From NCBI GenBank assembly GCA_964519835.1, contig CAZFLD010000024.1, positions 1 through 56,869 of the forward strand: a DNA stretch of 56,869 nucleotides, read 5' to 3'. Both the position numbers and the translations under genes were made by a program. Below, one piece after another: positions 15,871-24,438 of this stretch. The notes beneath the pieces were generated by a model. That model had not been told where the DNA came from. It ran no database searches and saw nothing but the letters and a program-made list of their open reading frames with translations. The DNA is from CAZFLD01 sp964519835. GTDB lineage: Bacteria > Spirochaetota > Spirochaetia > DSM-27196 > CAZFLD01. Position 1 is the stretch's first letter. Every line of letters starts with the position of its first letter.

Positions 15871-17586
15871 ATGAGTGATAAGGACGCTGCCAACCAGACC
15901 GGCCCCGACCAGTCGGCCCTCCAGCAACAACTTCAAGAACAGTATTTGAAGTCTCTGGATGAGCTAGAAGTTGGACAGGTTGTCGAAGGCGTCATCGTCC
16001 AGGTTGGGTCGGAAAACGCATTTATCGACGTTGGCTATAAATCCGAAGGTAAGGTTCCTCTCGAAGAATTCGATGAAAAACCGACAATCGGCGACACGGT
16101 GGAAGTGGTCCTCGTCAGCAAAGAAACCCAGTCGGGAGAGACTGTTGTTTCAAAGCGCAAAGCCGACGAAAAGATCTACTGGCGACGCCTAAAAGATGCC
16201 TTCAACGAACATCAACCAATTGAAGGCAAAGTAACAAAGAGCATTAAGGGTGGATTCGAGGTCATGATAGGTCCCCGGATTCGCGCTTTCAACCCGATCT
16301 CAAAAATGGACCTGCATCGAGTCGAGAATCCCGAAGAGTACGTCGGTCTCGAATCGTTGTTCTACGTGGAGCGAATCTACTCCGAGCATCGCGTAAACGT
16401 GGTCGTGTCTCGACGCGACTGGCTAGAGGAAGACGTCGAGCGGCGCAAGGCCGAGTTTTTCGACAACACTACAATTGGCGATGAGGTGGAAGGCACGGTC
16501 AAGTCCTTTACTTCGTTTGGAGCGTTTATCGACCTCGGCGGTTTTGACGGGCTGCTCCACATCAACGACATGAGTTGGGGTCACGTCACGCGTCCCAAGG
16601 ACGTTGTAAAAAAGGGTGAGGTAATCACACTTCGGGTTATTCGTATGGACCCCGAAGAACAAAAGATCAACCTGTCGCTCAAGCACATGACTGAAGACCC
16701 GTGGTACACCTTTGAAGATCGGTACCAAATCGACCAAGTCGTAACCGGCAGGGTCACTAAGCTCACGGACTTTGGTGCTTTTATCGAGCTTGAAGAGGGC
16801 ATCGAGGGTCTGGCGCACATCTCCGAGCTCTCTTGGGTGAAGCGGATCCGCCACCCCGAAGAGATTCTGAGACCCGGCGACGAGGTCGAAACAAAGATCC
16901 TCGACTACGATCTACAACAGGGCAAGGTATCCCTCGGCTTGAAACAAGTACTACCTAACCCGTGGGATGATATCGCCGACAGCTATCCGGTGGGCTTGCG
17001 CCTTACGAGACCGGTCAAGAAAATCACCAACACGGGTGCCTTTGTAGAGCTCGAGGAGGGGATCGACGGATTCCTTCACGTCGACGACCTATCGTGGACT
17101 AAACGGTACCGTAATCCCGGTGCCGTCCTCACCGAGGGCGAAGAAATCGACTGTATCGTGATCGACCTCGATCCACTGGAACACAACATTCGTCTCGGAG
17201 TAAAACAGCTATCCGAAGATCCCTGGGAATCCCTTAAATCGGCGTTCCCCGAGGGCACCATCATCGAGGGCGAGGTTACCAACATCACCGATTTCGGTGT
17301 CTTTGTCCGCGTACAAGGCGGAATCGAGGGCCTAGTCAACAAGGCCCAGGTTGCGGATCCTCGTATCCAGTCCTTCGACGATGCGGTAAGGCACATAAAC
17401 GTCGGTGATGAGGTGAACGCGGTTGTGACGGAAGTCAGCATTCCCCGTCAGAAGCTGTCGCTTTCTTTCCGAGAGCTCGAGCGGAAACAACAGCGGGAAG
17501 AACTCGAGAAGTATATCCATGACGAGGAAGAAGAGTCGACCGTAACCTTGGGAGACTTCCTAAAGGATAAGGACGGCAGCTCCTAA
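15871..17586 (+). CDS. rpsA: 30S ribosomal protein S1
   Basis: A 571-residue protein. It has six S1-type OB domains of about 75-85 residues. The first two are divergent and bind the ribosome in the E. coli protein. The last four contain the typical FGAFIDLGGFDGLLH, FGAFIELEEGIEGLAHISEL, TGAFVELEEGIDGFLHVDDL and FGVFVRVQGGIEGLVNKAQV cores. S1 delivers mRNA to the 30S subunit. It has the length and layout of the standard six-domain protein. It follows cmk by 19 nt and is followed 5 nt later by a sigma-54 activator gene, which may therefore be part of the same transcript. Confidence 0.97.
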   Translation: MSDKDAANQTGPDQSALQQQLQEQYLKSLDELEVGQVVEGVIVQVGSENAFIDVGYKSEGKVPLEEFDEKPTIGDTVEVVLVSKETQSGETVVSKRKADEKIYWRRLKDAFNEHQPIEGKVTKSIKGGFEVMIGPRIRAFNPISKMDLHRVENPEEYVGLESLFYVERIYSEHRVNVVVSRRDWLEEDVERRKAEFFDNTTIGDEVEGTVKSFTSFGAFIDLGGFDGLLHINDMSWGHVTRPKDVVKKGEVITLRVIRMDPEEQKINLSLKHMTEDPWYTFEDRYQIDQVVTGRVTKLTDFGAFIELEEGIEGLAHISELSWVKRIRHPEEILRPGDEVETKILDYDLQQGKVSLGLKQVLPNPWDDIADSYPVGLRLTRPVKKITNTGAFVELEEGIDGFLHVDDLSWTKRYRNPGAVLTEGEEIDCIVIDLDPLEHNIRLGVKQLSEDPWESLKSAFPEGTIIEGEVTNITDFGVFVRVQGGIEGLVNKAQVADPRIQSFDDAVRHINVGDEVNAVVTEVSIPRQKLSLSFRELERKQQREELEKYIHDEEEESTVTLGDFLKDKDGSS

Positions 17587-17591
17587 GATCG

Positions 17592-19100
17592 ATGCTCCAG
17601 GCGGATGTTGATCTTCGAAAGCTCGAGACTCTTGTCGAGATCAATACTCTTATCAACTCGAACTATGACGATCCTCGTTCCCTCCTAACGCGTATTATCG
17701 AGTCCGCAACCCGGCTCACCGAGGGCGAAGCATCGAGCCTGCTCCTGATCAACAACGACAATGGCAAGCTCTACTTCGAGATATCTCTTGGCTCAAAGGG
17801 ACCCGAAATGCGGCGCTTCTCGCTAAACCGCGGCGAAGGCATTGCCGGCTGGGTAGCCGAAAACAACCGTTCGCTGATCGTAAACGACGTCGACGACGAT
17901 CAACGATTTTTTGCAGACATCGGCAACAAGATTGGATTCGCCACCAGATCAATCCTCGCCGTGCCGATGCGGATCAAAGACCGATGCGTGGGCGTGATCG
18001 AGATTATCAACAAAGTCAGCGGCAAACACTTCGACGAATCCGACCTCCAATGGCTCGAGGTGTTTGCCAACCAAGCGGCACTTGCTGTCCAGAACGCCCA
18101 GAGCTTTCAAAAGGCGCGGGACGAGATTAGTTCTCTGCAAGACAAGGTGAGCGGCGAGAAGGGGTTTCACACCCTGATAACGGCCTCCGACGAAATTGCC
18201 GACAAGATCGAAATGGTCAAGAAGGTGGCTCGTACCGATTCATCCGTTCTGATCCTTGGCGAAAGCGGGGTAGGGAAGGAGCTTTTTGCCGAGCAGATAC
18301 ACCTCCGCAGTAGCCGGAGCGAGCAACCGTTTATCCGCGTGAACTGCGCAGCGCTTCCGGAAGCGCTTTTGGAAAGCGAGTTGTTCGGGCACGTCAAGGG
18401 TGCGTTTACGGATGCGACAAGCGATCGTCGTGGTAGATTCGAGCTGGCCGACGGGGGAACCATATTTCTCGACGAGATTGCGGAGTTACCGCCGGCACTT
18501 CAGGCGAAGATGCTGCGTGTGATTCAGCACAAGACCTTCGAAAAGGTTGGCTCGGCGGAGGGGATGACCGTCGACGTGAGAATCATCGCCGCCACGAATC
18601 GTGACATCGAGGACCTCGTCGACAGAAGCCTCTTCCGCCGTGACCTTTATTATAGACTCAATGTGTTGCCCATAACGATTCCACCCCTTCGTCGTCGTCA
18701 GGCCGACATCCCCGTCCTGGCCGAACACTTTTTGACGAAGTTCAAGCGAGAAATGAAAAAACCGATACGAGGCTTTTCACAAGCGGCGATGGAAGAGCTT
18801 TTGTCGTACCGCTGGCCGGGAAATGTTCGCGAGCTCGAAAACGCAGTGGAGCGCGCAGTCGTGATCTGCCGCGATGACTACATCGGCCCAACCGACCTGC
18901 TTTTGCAACGCAGCCCCGGTGAACGGACGGATGATCTCGAGGGCCGTTCGCTTAAAGATGCAATGAATCTGTTCAAGAAGCACCTAATCCGTAGTACTCT
19001 CGAGCGACACGGCTGGAATCAGACAAAAGCCTCAGCGGAGCTCGAGATACAGCGTACTTATTTGTCAAGGCTGATCAAGGAACTGTCGATCACACGCTGA
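17592..19100 (+). CDS. GAF-domain sigma-54-dependent transcriptional activator
   Basis: A 502-residue protein starting at ATG 17592, 5 nt after rpsA. Residues ~1-175 form a GAF sensor domain (GEGIAGWVAENNRSLIVNDV, VPMRIKDRCVGVIEIINK). Residues ~190-425 are the AAA+ core, with Walker A GESGVGKE, Walker B GTIFLDEIAELP, and arginine-finger region RSLFRRDLYYRLNVLP. The C-terminus has a Fis-type helix-turn-helix (STLERHGWNQTKASAELEIQ). The sigma-54 contact loop, usually GAFTGA, reads GAFTDA (around residue 272). Such proteins drive open-complex formation by sigma-54 polymerase in response to a GAF ligand. The ligand, targets and any rpoN gene are not visible here. Confidence 0.93.
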   Translation: MLQADVDLRKLETLVEINTLINSNYDDPRSLLTRIIESATRLTEGEASSLLLINNDNGKLYFEISLGSKGPEMRRFSLNRGEGIAGWVAENNRSLIVNDVDDDQRFFADIGNKIGFATRSILAVPMRIKDRCVGVIEIINKVSGKHFDESDLQWLEVFANQAALAVQNAQSFQKARDEISSLQDKVSGEKGFHTLITASDEIADKIEMVKKVARTDSSVLILGESGVGKELFAEQIHLRSSRSEQPFIRVNCAALPEALLESELFGHVKGAFTDATSDRRGRFELADGGTIFLDEIAELPPALQAKMLRVIQHKTFEKVGSAEGMTVDVRIIAATNRDIEDLVDRSLFRRDLYYRLNVLPITIPPLRRRQADIPVLAEHFLTKFKREMKKPIRGFSQAAMEELLSYRWPGNVRELENAVERAVVICRDDYIGPTDLLLQRSPGERTDDLEGRSLKDAMNLFKKHLIRSTLERHGWNQTKASAELEIQRTYLSRLIKELSITR

Positions 19101-19157
19101 TCGGCAGATGCTGGGCCGGACGTGGCAACACTTTGCAAACTTTAGAGAGGAAGAAAT

Positions 19158-19859
19158 ATGGCGAAAGTTGAGGAGCAGAGCTCCACACGGCAAATCGTAA
19201 ACAAGATCTCCGCGTTTATCGGACGGCACCGCGAAGTTTTTTTGGTCGTTCTTATCGTGCTGGCGGTGGGAATCGTGGGCTTTGTGGTCGGTTCCGAAAT
19301 AATGCGTGGACGTATCGATGAGTCGACCCGGCTTGCTGAAGAGATGCAGAAGACCTACGACAACTTCCTCATCGCGGATGAGGAGGCGAAGGACGAGCTT
19401 GCAGCGGAGATACTTGCGTCGGCAAACGCTATTATCACCACCTACCCACGCTTGTATGCGTCACAACGGGCTCTATTTGTAGCCGGAGGTCTTCAGTACG
19501 AGCGGGAAGTCTACGACGAATCCATCGACCACTACGAGGATTTGGCCGACCGCTTTCCGACAAGTCACCTTGCGTCTATCGCGTTGTTTAACGCGGCCGT
19601 GGCATCGGAAGTCTCCGGCGACAACGGGCGTGCGGCTGAGTTCTATGAACGGATCGTGGACGAGCACGGCACGGACGCGATTGAGACCCCACACGCTCTT
19701 GTATCTCTCGGCAGGCTCGCCGAATCGGAGGCCCGTTATTCCCGCGCGGCTGAATACTACCGGCAGGTCCAGGAGGATTACCCGACGGGCAGTTGGACAA
19801 ACGTAGCACGAGCCCGTATACTTTCGCTGACTTCTCAGGGGTTGCTTACAGGCGAGTAA
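19158..19859 (+). CDS. Membrane-anchored TPR protein (YfgM-like)
   Basis: A 233-residue protein from ATG 19158 with AGAGGAAG upstream. One hydrophobic helix at about residues 27-48 (VFLVVLIVLAVGIVGFVVGS) follows a basic cytoplasmic start, then come TPR-like hairpins (YDESIDHYEDLADRFPTSHL, YSRAAEYYRQVQEDYPTGSW). The layout matches the PF09976/YfgM kind, an inner-membrane protein with periplasmic TPRs that works with the Sec translocon and periplasmic chaperones in E. coli. Whether this one does the same is inference. The cyclase gene begins 36 nt downstream, so the two may be co-expressed. Confidence 0.75.
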   Translation: MAKVEEQSSTRQIVNKISAFIGRHREVFLVVLIVLAVGIVGFVVGSEIMRGRIDESTRLAEEMQKTYDNFLIADEEAKDELAAEILASANAIITTYPRLYASQRALFVAGGLQYEREVYDESIDHYEDLADRFPTSHLASIALFNAAVASEVSGDNGRAAEFYERIVDEHGTDAIETPHALVSLGRLAESEARYSRAAEYYRQVQEDYPTGSWTNVARARILSLTSQGLLTGE

Positions 19860-19895
19860 GTTCCAAAAACTCCTTCCGATTATGTGGAGGATGCC

Positions 19896-22367
19896 ATGGC
19901 GAAAAAGGGCGCCGCGATATTTCAGACGAAGTGGTTTGGCCTAATAATCGGCCTTGCCGTTGTAGGCCTGCTGCTTCTTTTCGACGCATTTACCAGAGTT
20001 CCGGCGCGGCTTGAGACCCGCCTGCTCGACACCCACTTCGATCTGAAGAACCGTTTTTTGGGCGAGCGCATACAAGAGGGGGTAACGATTGAGCGGCAGA
20101 ACCCGCGAATATCGTCGGACATCCTGATTCTTTCTATCGATGATCGTTCGTTGGCCCAGTTCGGACGGTGGCCCTTTGACCGCTACAGATGGGCGGACCT
20201 GGTGAAGTCTTTCGCGCGTGTCCAGCGTCAGTATGAACGCGAAAGGGCGTTGCTACTCGACCTCTTTTTTATCGAACCCTCAAACAACGCATACAACGAC
20301 GTCTTGCTCATAGACGCCATGCGCGAGAATGACCGCGTCTTTCTCGAGACGATTGTCGACATTCCTCCTACATCGTCCGATGTGGCGCCCGAGTATTTTG
20401 ATCGCCATGAGGTGCTTTTTGAGGAGGCCGGTGGAACAATCCCGGAGGTCCAAGGGGATTGGACCAAGCTGCCATCGTACTTTGGGCTTGCTCCGCCACT
20501 GCAACCCTATGGGCGGGCCGCCTCCGGATGGGGCCACGCCGTGTTTGTGCCCGATTTTGACGACACATTCCGTCGGGCGCCGATGGTTCTGCGATTAAGC
20601 GAAGAACTCCAGCGCTACGCGGTGACCTTGGAGGATCTCGACGTCGTGTCGCCTACCGATTTTGGCGTCGACTATGACAGCTATCAGCGAATTGCCTTTG
20701 TTGATCGTAATGGGAGGGACCAAACGGTGGGGCCACCGTTTGACGAGGCGGCACTCCAAGAGCTCAAGAAGCGCCTGCCCAACGAGGCGCCGGCCCTTAG
20801 TGAAGACACAAACAACGACGGAGAGGTCGACACCGATTTCTACATCCTCCGCCACTACCAGGAACACTTTATTCCGGCAATTTCTTTGTCCTTGGCGCTC
20901 CGCTACTTCAACAAGAGTTACGAGGATATCGAAGTCGTTATGGGCGAGCACATCCGCATACCCAGTCCGCAGTACGCTACGTACGTTTCCTCGGTAGATC
21001 CGGACACCGGCGAGGAGGTCATCGACGAGGAGTGGGTACCGTACGAAATCATGGTTGAGCTACCCGAGCTCGATCCGGAAACCGGCGAGATCGTACGGGA
21101 AGCCCGATTCCGCCGGGTGGACGAAATCGTGATACCAATCGACGAAAACGGCGACATGCTTATCAACTACATGGGCGAGCCGTCTAGTGCGTCTCCCGGC
21201 GAAAACAAAACTTACCCGGTGCGAAGTATCGTGGGCTACTCGTCACGTATTCCCGGGCCGAATCCTGAATCCTGGCCTCCCACCCGGGCGGTGGGAAATC
21301 AACTTGTTCTCGTCGGTCCTTTTGCCGCGGGTATCGCGGAGGACCAGAAGCCAACGCCCTACGGCCTTATGTATGGTGTGGAGGTGCACGCCAACGCCTT
21401 GAACACCATTATCATGGACAACTTCCTCCTGCGAGCGCCTGACTGGCTGAATTTGGCGGTGCTTATCGGCTTTGTGATGATTGTCGCGTTTATGACTTCG
21501 CGACTCTCCACGATTCTTTCGCTTGTCACTACCGCGGTGCTCACTTTCGCATACTTTATTGTTGTCACGATCGTATTCGACGCTGAGGCGACTGTTCTCA
21601 ACTTTTGGCTACCCGCCATCGGTGCGATACTCTCTTTCTTGTCGATCGTTGTGTACCGCGTTGTTAGCGAAGAGCGGGACAAGGCCCGCATCCGGGCAAC
21701 CTTTGGCAAGTACGTAAGTCCCAAGGTCGTAGACCAGATCCTCGACAATCCACCTGAGCTTGGCGGAACGGACAAGGAACTGACCGTTTTCTTCTCCGAC
21801 ATAAGGGGTTTCACTTCGTTGTCGGAAACAATGACTCCTCAGGAACTGGTGCTCCACCTCAACAATTACCTAACCGCCATGACCGACGTTATCCTCGAAT
21901 ACGACGGCACGTTGGACAAATACGTCGGTGACGAGATTATGGCGTTCTGGGGCGCACCGGTAGATCAGGAAGACCACGCAATCCGAGCCTGCAAATGCGC
22001 ACTGCGTCAGATGGAGGTGTTACGCGAGCTCAACGCCGGCCTCCCGCCGGAAAAGAGGATCAATATCGGCATAGGCCTCAACTCAGGAATAATGACTGTA
22101 GGAAACATGGGATCATCCGGACGCATGAACTACACGCTCACCGGCGATAACGTAAACCTCGGTTCACGCCTCGAGGGGACAAATAAGCAGTACCTCACAA
22201 ACATCATCATAAGCGAGTACACCTACGGTCTTGTCAAGGATCGTATTCTTGCCCGAGAGCTTGACGTTCTTCGCGTAAAGGGTAAAAACCGGCCCGTGCA
22301 AATCTACGAATTGATAGACGTGCCGGAGGGCATGGCTCATCCGGTTGGGGATGTGCAAAAAAGTTAA
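19896..22367 (+). CDS. CHASE2-type sensor with class III adenylate/guanylate cyclase domain
   Basis: An 823-residue protein; ATG 19896 has GGAGG 5 nt upstream. After an N-terminal membrane helix (about 14-29) lies a large periplasmic region (to ~500) of CHASE2 type (FDLKNRFLGERIQ, ILILSIDDRSLAQFGRWPFDR, LVGPFAAGIAEDQKPTPYG). Two or three membrane helices (~510-580) follow, then a class III cyclase domain (~625-810). Metal aspartates are in FFSDIRGFTSL and DKYVGDEIMAFWGAP, and TGDNVNLGSRLEGTNK is typical. The product, cAMP or cGMP, cannot be fixed by eye. The periplasmic part contains a calcium-loop-like DTNNDGEVD (about 304-312). A lipoprotein gene overlaps its end by 17 bases, suggesting a linked envelope partner. 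Confidence 0.92.
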   Translation: MAKKGAAIFQTKWFGLIIGLAVVGLLLLFDAFTRVPARLETRLLDTHFDLKNRFLGERIQEGVTIERQNPRISSDILILSIDDRSLAQFGRWPFDRYRWADLVKSFARVQRQYERERALLLDLFFIEPSNNAYNDVLLIDAMRENDRVFLETIVDIPPTSSDVAPEYFDRHEVLFEEAGGTIPEVQGDWTKLPSYFGLAPPLQPYGRAASGWGHAVFVPDFDDTFRRAPMVLRLSEELQRYAVTLEDLDVVSPTDFGVDYDSYQRIAFVDRNGRDQTVGPPFDEAALQELKKRLPNEAPALSEDTNNDGEVDTDFYILRHYQEHFIPAISLSLALRYFNKSYEDIEVVMGEHIRIPSPQYATYVSSVDPDTGEEVIDEEWVPYEIMVELPELDPETGEIVREARFRRVDEIVIPIDENGDMLINYMGEPSSASPGENKTYPVRSIVGYSSRIPGPNPESWPPTRAVGNQLVLVGPFAAGIAEDQKPTPYGLMYGVEVHANALNTIIMDNFLLRAPDWLNLAVLIGFVMIVAFMTSRLSTILSLVTTAVLTFAYFIVVTIVFDAEATVLNFWLPAIGAILSFLSIVVYRVVSEERDKARIRATFGKYVSPKVVDQILDNPPELGGTDKELTVFFSDIRGFTSLSETMTPQELVLHLNNYLTAMTDVILEYDGTLDKYVGDEIMAFWGAPVDQEDHAIRACKCALRQMEVLRELNAGLPPEKRINIGIGLNSGIMTVGNMGSSGRMNYTLTGDNVNLGSRLEGTNKQYLTNIIISEYTYGLVKDRILARELDVLRVKGKNRPVQIYELIDVPEGMAHPVGDVQKS

Positions 22368-23085
22368 CAACGTAACAAGAGTTCTCCTTGTCGGGGCGGT
22401 GCTTGTATCCTGCGGACTACCAAGCGCGACACCGGTATTGCCGGACCCGGAGGCATCCGGCAGAGCATCGGGTTCGACGTTTACCTTTACCCATCCCGGT
22501 ACGGCCGCAGGCATAGAGAACGTCAACGGCTACGAGGTCTACTACAAGTTCTATGCGCCAAGCGAGGAGGGCGTCGTGGACGACAGCCTCGACGACGACG
22601 ACGTGACTGCCGTAAACGACCGCGCGCAGGCCGGAACAATCCCCACAAACGCGCTGGTAACGCAGGGATACCGCCGGGTAAACGGTCCACCGGAGCGCGA
22701 CGCCCCGTCTGTCGGCGGGCGATCAATACCCTTGATTCTCATCGACCCCGCCGACATCGGGAGCACGATATCGATATCGATAAGCTTCAACCTGGACCCC
22801 TTGGATTTCGAAGAGCCGACGGTGTCATACGCGGGGGAGTCTTTTGTTGTCCGAAGAGCAACACAAACCGGCGACCTGGCGAATCCGGCGTTCCAGACCT
22901 TTTTACCGACGGATATCGATGTTACCGACGAAGATGTTCCCGCGGAGATAGCTCAGGTTCCGGGAATGCTAAGGACCGGTTTGTCACTTGTCACCTTTGC
23001 CTACGGTCAGGGCGTTGACCTCAGCTCACCGCTATACAGTACGCCGGTCTCGCTGGGCATGATATCAATTCCATTGACGGAGTAG
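22351..23085 (+). CDS. Predicted lipoprotein of unknown function
   Basis: A 244-residue protein. ATG 22351 overlaps the cyclase by 17 bases; an in-frame TTG at 22345 is an alternative. The N-terminus is a lipoprotein signal with lipobox LVSC and lipidated Cys at residue 21. The rest is acidic, beta-rich and possibly fibronectin-like (FTFTHPGTAAGIENVNGYEV, YYKFYAPSEEGVVDDSLDDD). No family was recognised. It is probably anchored to a membrane and facing the periplasm, where the cyclase sensor domain also lies. Co-transcription with the cyclase makes a sensing or accessory role possible, as inference only. Confidence 0.72.
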   Translation: MCKKVNNVTRVLLVGAVLVSCGLPSATPVLPDPEASGRASGSTFTFTHPGTAAGIENVNGYEVYYKFYAPSEEGVVDDSLDDDDVTAVNDRAQAGTIPTNALVTQGYRRVNGPPERDAPSVGGRSIPLILIDPADIGSTISISISFNLDPLDFEEPTVSYAGESFVVRRATQTGDLANPAFQTFLPTDIDVTDEDVPAEIAQVPGMLRTGLSLVTFAYGQGVDLSSPLYSTPVSLGMISIPLTE

Positions 23086-23091
23086 TTGACC

Positions 23092-23376
23092 GTGGGAGAT
23101 TTTTTTCTTATCGCGCTAACGTACATCGTGATCGGCTTTGCGATCGCGATTCTATTCCATTATGCATTCCGGAAACGTTTTGTAGGGAGCTTTTGGGGTG
23201 CCTTAATCGTCGCATTGATCGGAGCTTTTGCCGGCGGACTCGTCGACATACTCTTGAGCGACCTACTCAAACGCCTGGCAAACCTCTACGGCCTAATCAA
23301 CATATTTCCACCCATCCTCACGGCACTACTATTTGTGTGGGTTTTTGCCAAGATATCGAGCTCCCGCGACGAGTAA
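23092..23376 (+). CDS. Small membrane protein
   Basis: A 94-residue, strongly hydrophobic protein. I prefer GTG 23092, which has GGAG 9 nt upstream, over TTG 23086, which has only 3 nt. About three helices are visible: FLIALTYIVIGFAIAILFHY, FWGALIVALIGAFAGGLVDI and FPPILTALLFVWVFAKI. It has some likeness to small GlsB/YeaQ-type integral membrane proteins but no decisive motif. It immediately follows the lipoprotein gene, so it may be the last gene of the cyclase operon. Function unknown. Confidence 0.65.
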   Translation: MGDFFLIALTYIVIGFAIAILFHYAFRKRFVGSFWGALIVALIGAFAGGLVDILLSDLLKRLANLYGLINIFPPILTALLFVWVFAKISSSRDE

Positions 23377-23572
23377 CCGCGGCTCGGCTGCAACAGTTCA
23401 CTTCGACACCTCTCATCACTTCAGTCCAGTCTTTGCGTACTTCTTATAATGTATATTCTGTCTACTTAAAGATCGTATATCCTCTTTCCCGGCCTCCCTC
23501 TATCGCGCCGCTCTATCTCGCCGACGGTATCGGAGTTGAAAGCGTCCGGCGGTCGTGGTAGCCTCACGCCTA

Positions 23573-24418
23573 ATGAAAGCCACGCCTGAATTGCCCCAAA
23601 GAGAAGATGACGCAGAAGCATTCGCTCGGCTTGCGGGTATCGTCTCGGTGCTCCGGAGCCCGGAGGGTTGCCCGTGGGACCGCGAGCAGACTCCCCGCAC
23701 ACTCGTCGGGGCGCTGATCGAGGAAGTCTACGAGTGCGTTGAGGCCATAACGGACGGACCACCTGAGAGTATTCGCGAAGAGCTCGGCGATCTGTTCCTT
23801 CTTGCTACGATGATCTCGTACATCCATGAAGAGCATAGAGCATTTTCGGTGGCAGACGTGCTCCATGAGATAAGCGAGAAGCTGATCCGTCGCCACCCCC
23901 ATGTCTTCGGAGACGTGGCGCTTGACAATTCAAGCGACGTAATCCTCTCCTGGAACCGGATCAAGGTAGACGTTGAGGGAAAGCGGCCAAAGGATTCAGT
24001 GCTCGACGGCATTCCGCAGTCTCTGCCGCCGTTGGCACGCGCCGTCAAGATTCAAAGCCGCGCACGCAAGATCGGCTTTGATTGGCGCACTTCACGGCCC
24101 GTCTATGACAAGATTCAAGAAGAAGTCGCTGAGCTCCGGGAAGTTACGGACTCAAATGACCACGATCGCGTCGAGGCGGAGATTGGCGACGTGTTGTTTG
24201 CCGTTGTTAATCTATCCCGCCACCTCAACGTCGATCCCGGCGTAGCGTTGCATCGCACGAACGAGCGTTTCTCACGTCGATTCCGCCATGTAGAAAAGAC
24301 ACAAAAGACGGATCGCGAAGCGGGTATGAGCGAAGACGACTCAACACAAATCGATTACCTCGAAAAGCTCTGGGTAGAGGCCAAGAGCCTCGAAAAGCCG
24401 AGTACCGACCGCTCCTGA
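23573..24418 (+). CDS. mazG: Nucleoside triphosphate pyrophosphohydrolase MazG
   Basis: A 281-residue protein from ATG 23573; an in-frame start at 23555 is possible. MazG hydrolyses NTPs to NMP and pyrophosphate and is linked to (p)ppGpp control and clearing of abnormal nucleotides. Two tandem MazG domains are visible. The first has GCPWDREQTPRTL, EEVYECVEAI and EELGDLFLL. The second has KIGFDWRTSRPVYDKIQEEV and VEAEIGDVLFAVVNLSRHL, with the EExxE and ExxD metal ligands. The C-terminal ~40 residues are extra. The 196-nt region before it holds a good -10 (TATAAT, 23445-23450) but no convincing -35. The gene is convergent with the radical-SAM gene. Confidence 0.92.
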   Translation: MKATPELPQREDDAEAFARLAGIVSVLRSPEGCPWDREQTPRTLVGALIEEVYECVEAITDGPPESIREELGDLFLLATMISYIHEEHRAFSVADVLHEISEKLIRRHPHVFGDVALDNSSDVILSWNRIKVDVEGKRPKDSVLDGIPQSLPPLARAVKIQSRARKIGFDWRTSRPVYDKIQEEVAELREVTDSNDHDRVEAEIGDVLFAVVNLSRHLNVDPGVALHRTNERFSRRFRHVEKTQKTDREAGMSEDDSTQIDYLEKLWVEAKSLEKPSTDRS

Positions 24419-24438
24419 CCGGCGGACCTCCGCCCGGC

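Noticed and set aside
24419..24438. Bidirectional terminator between mazG and the radical-SAM gene
   Set aside because: A GGCGGA/TCCGCC hairpin is present at 24421-24434, but there is no T-run on either strand and the loop is only 2 nt.
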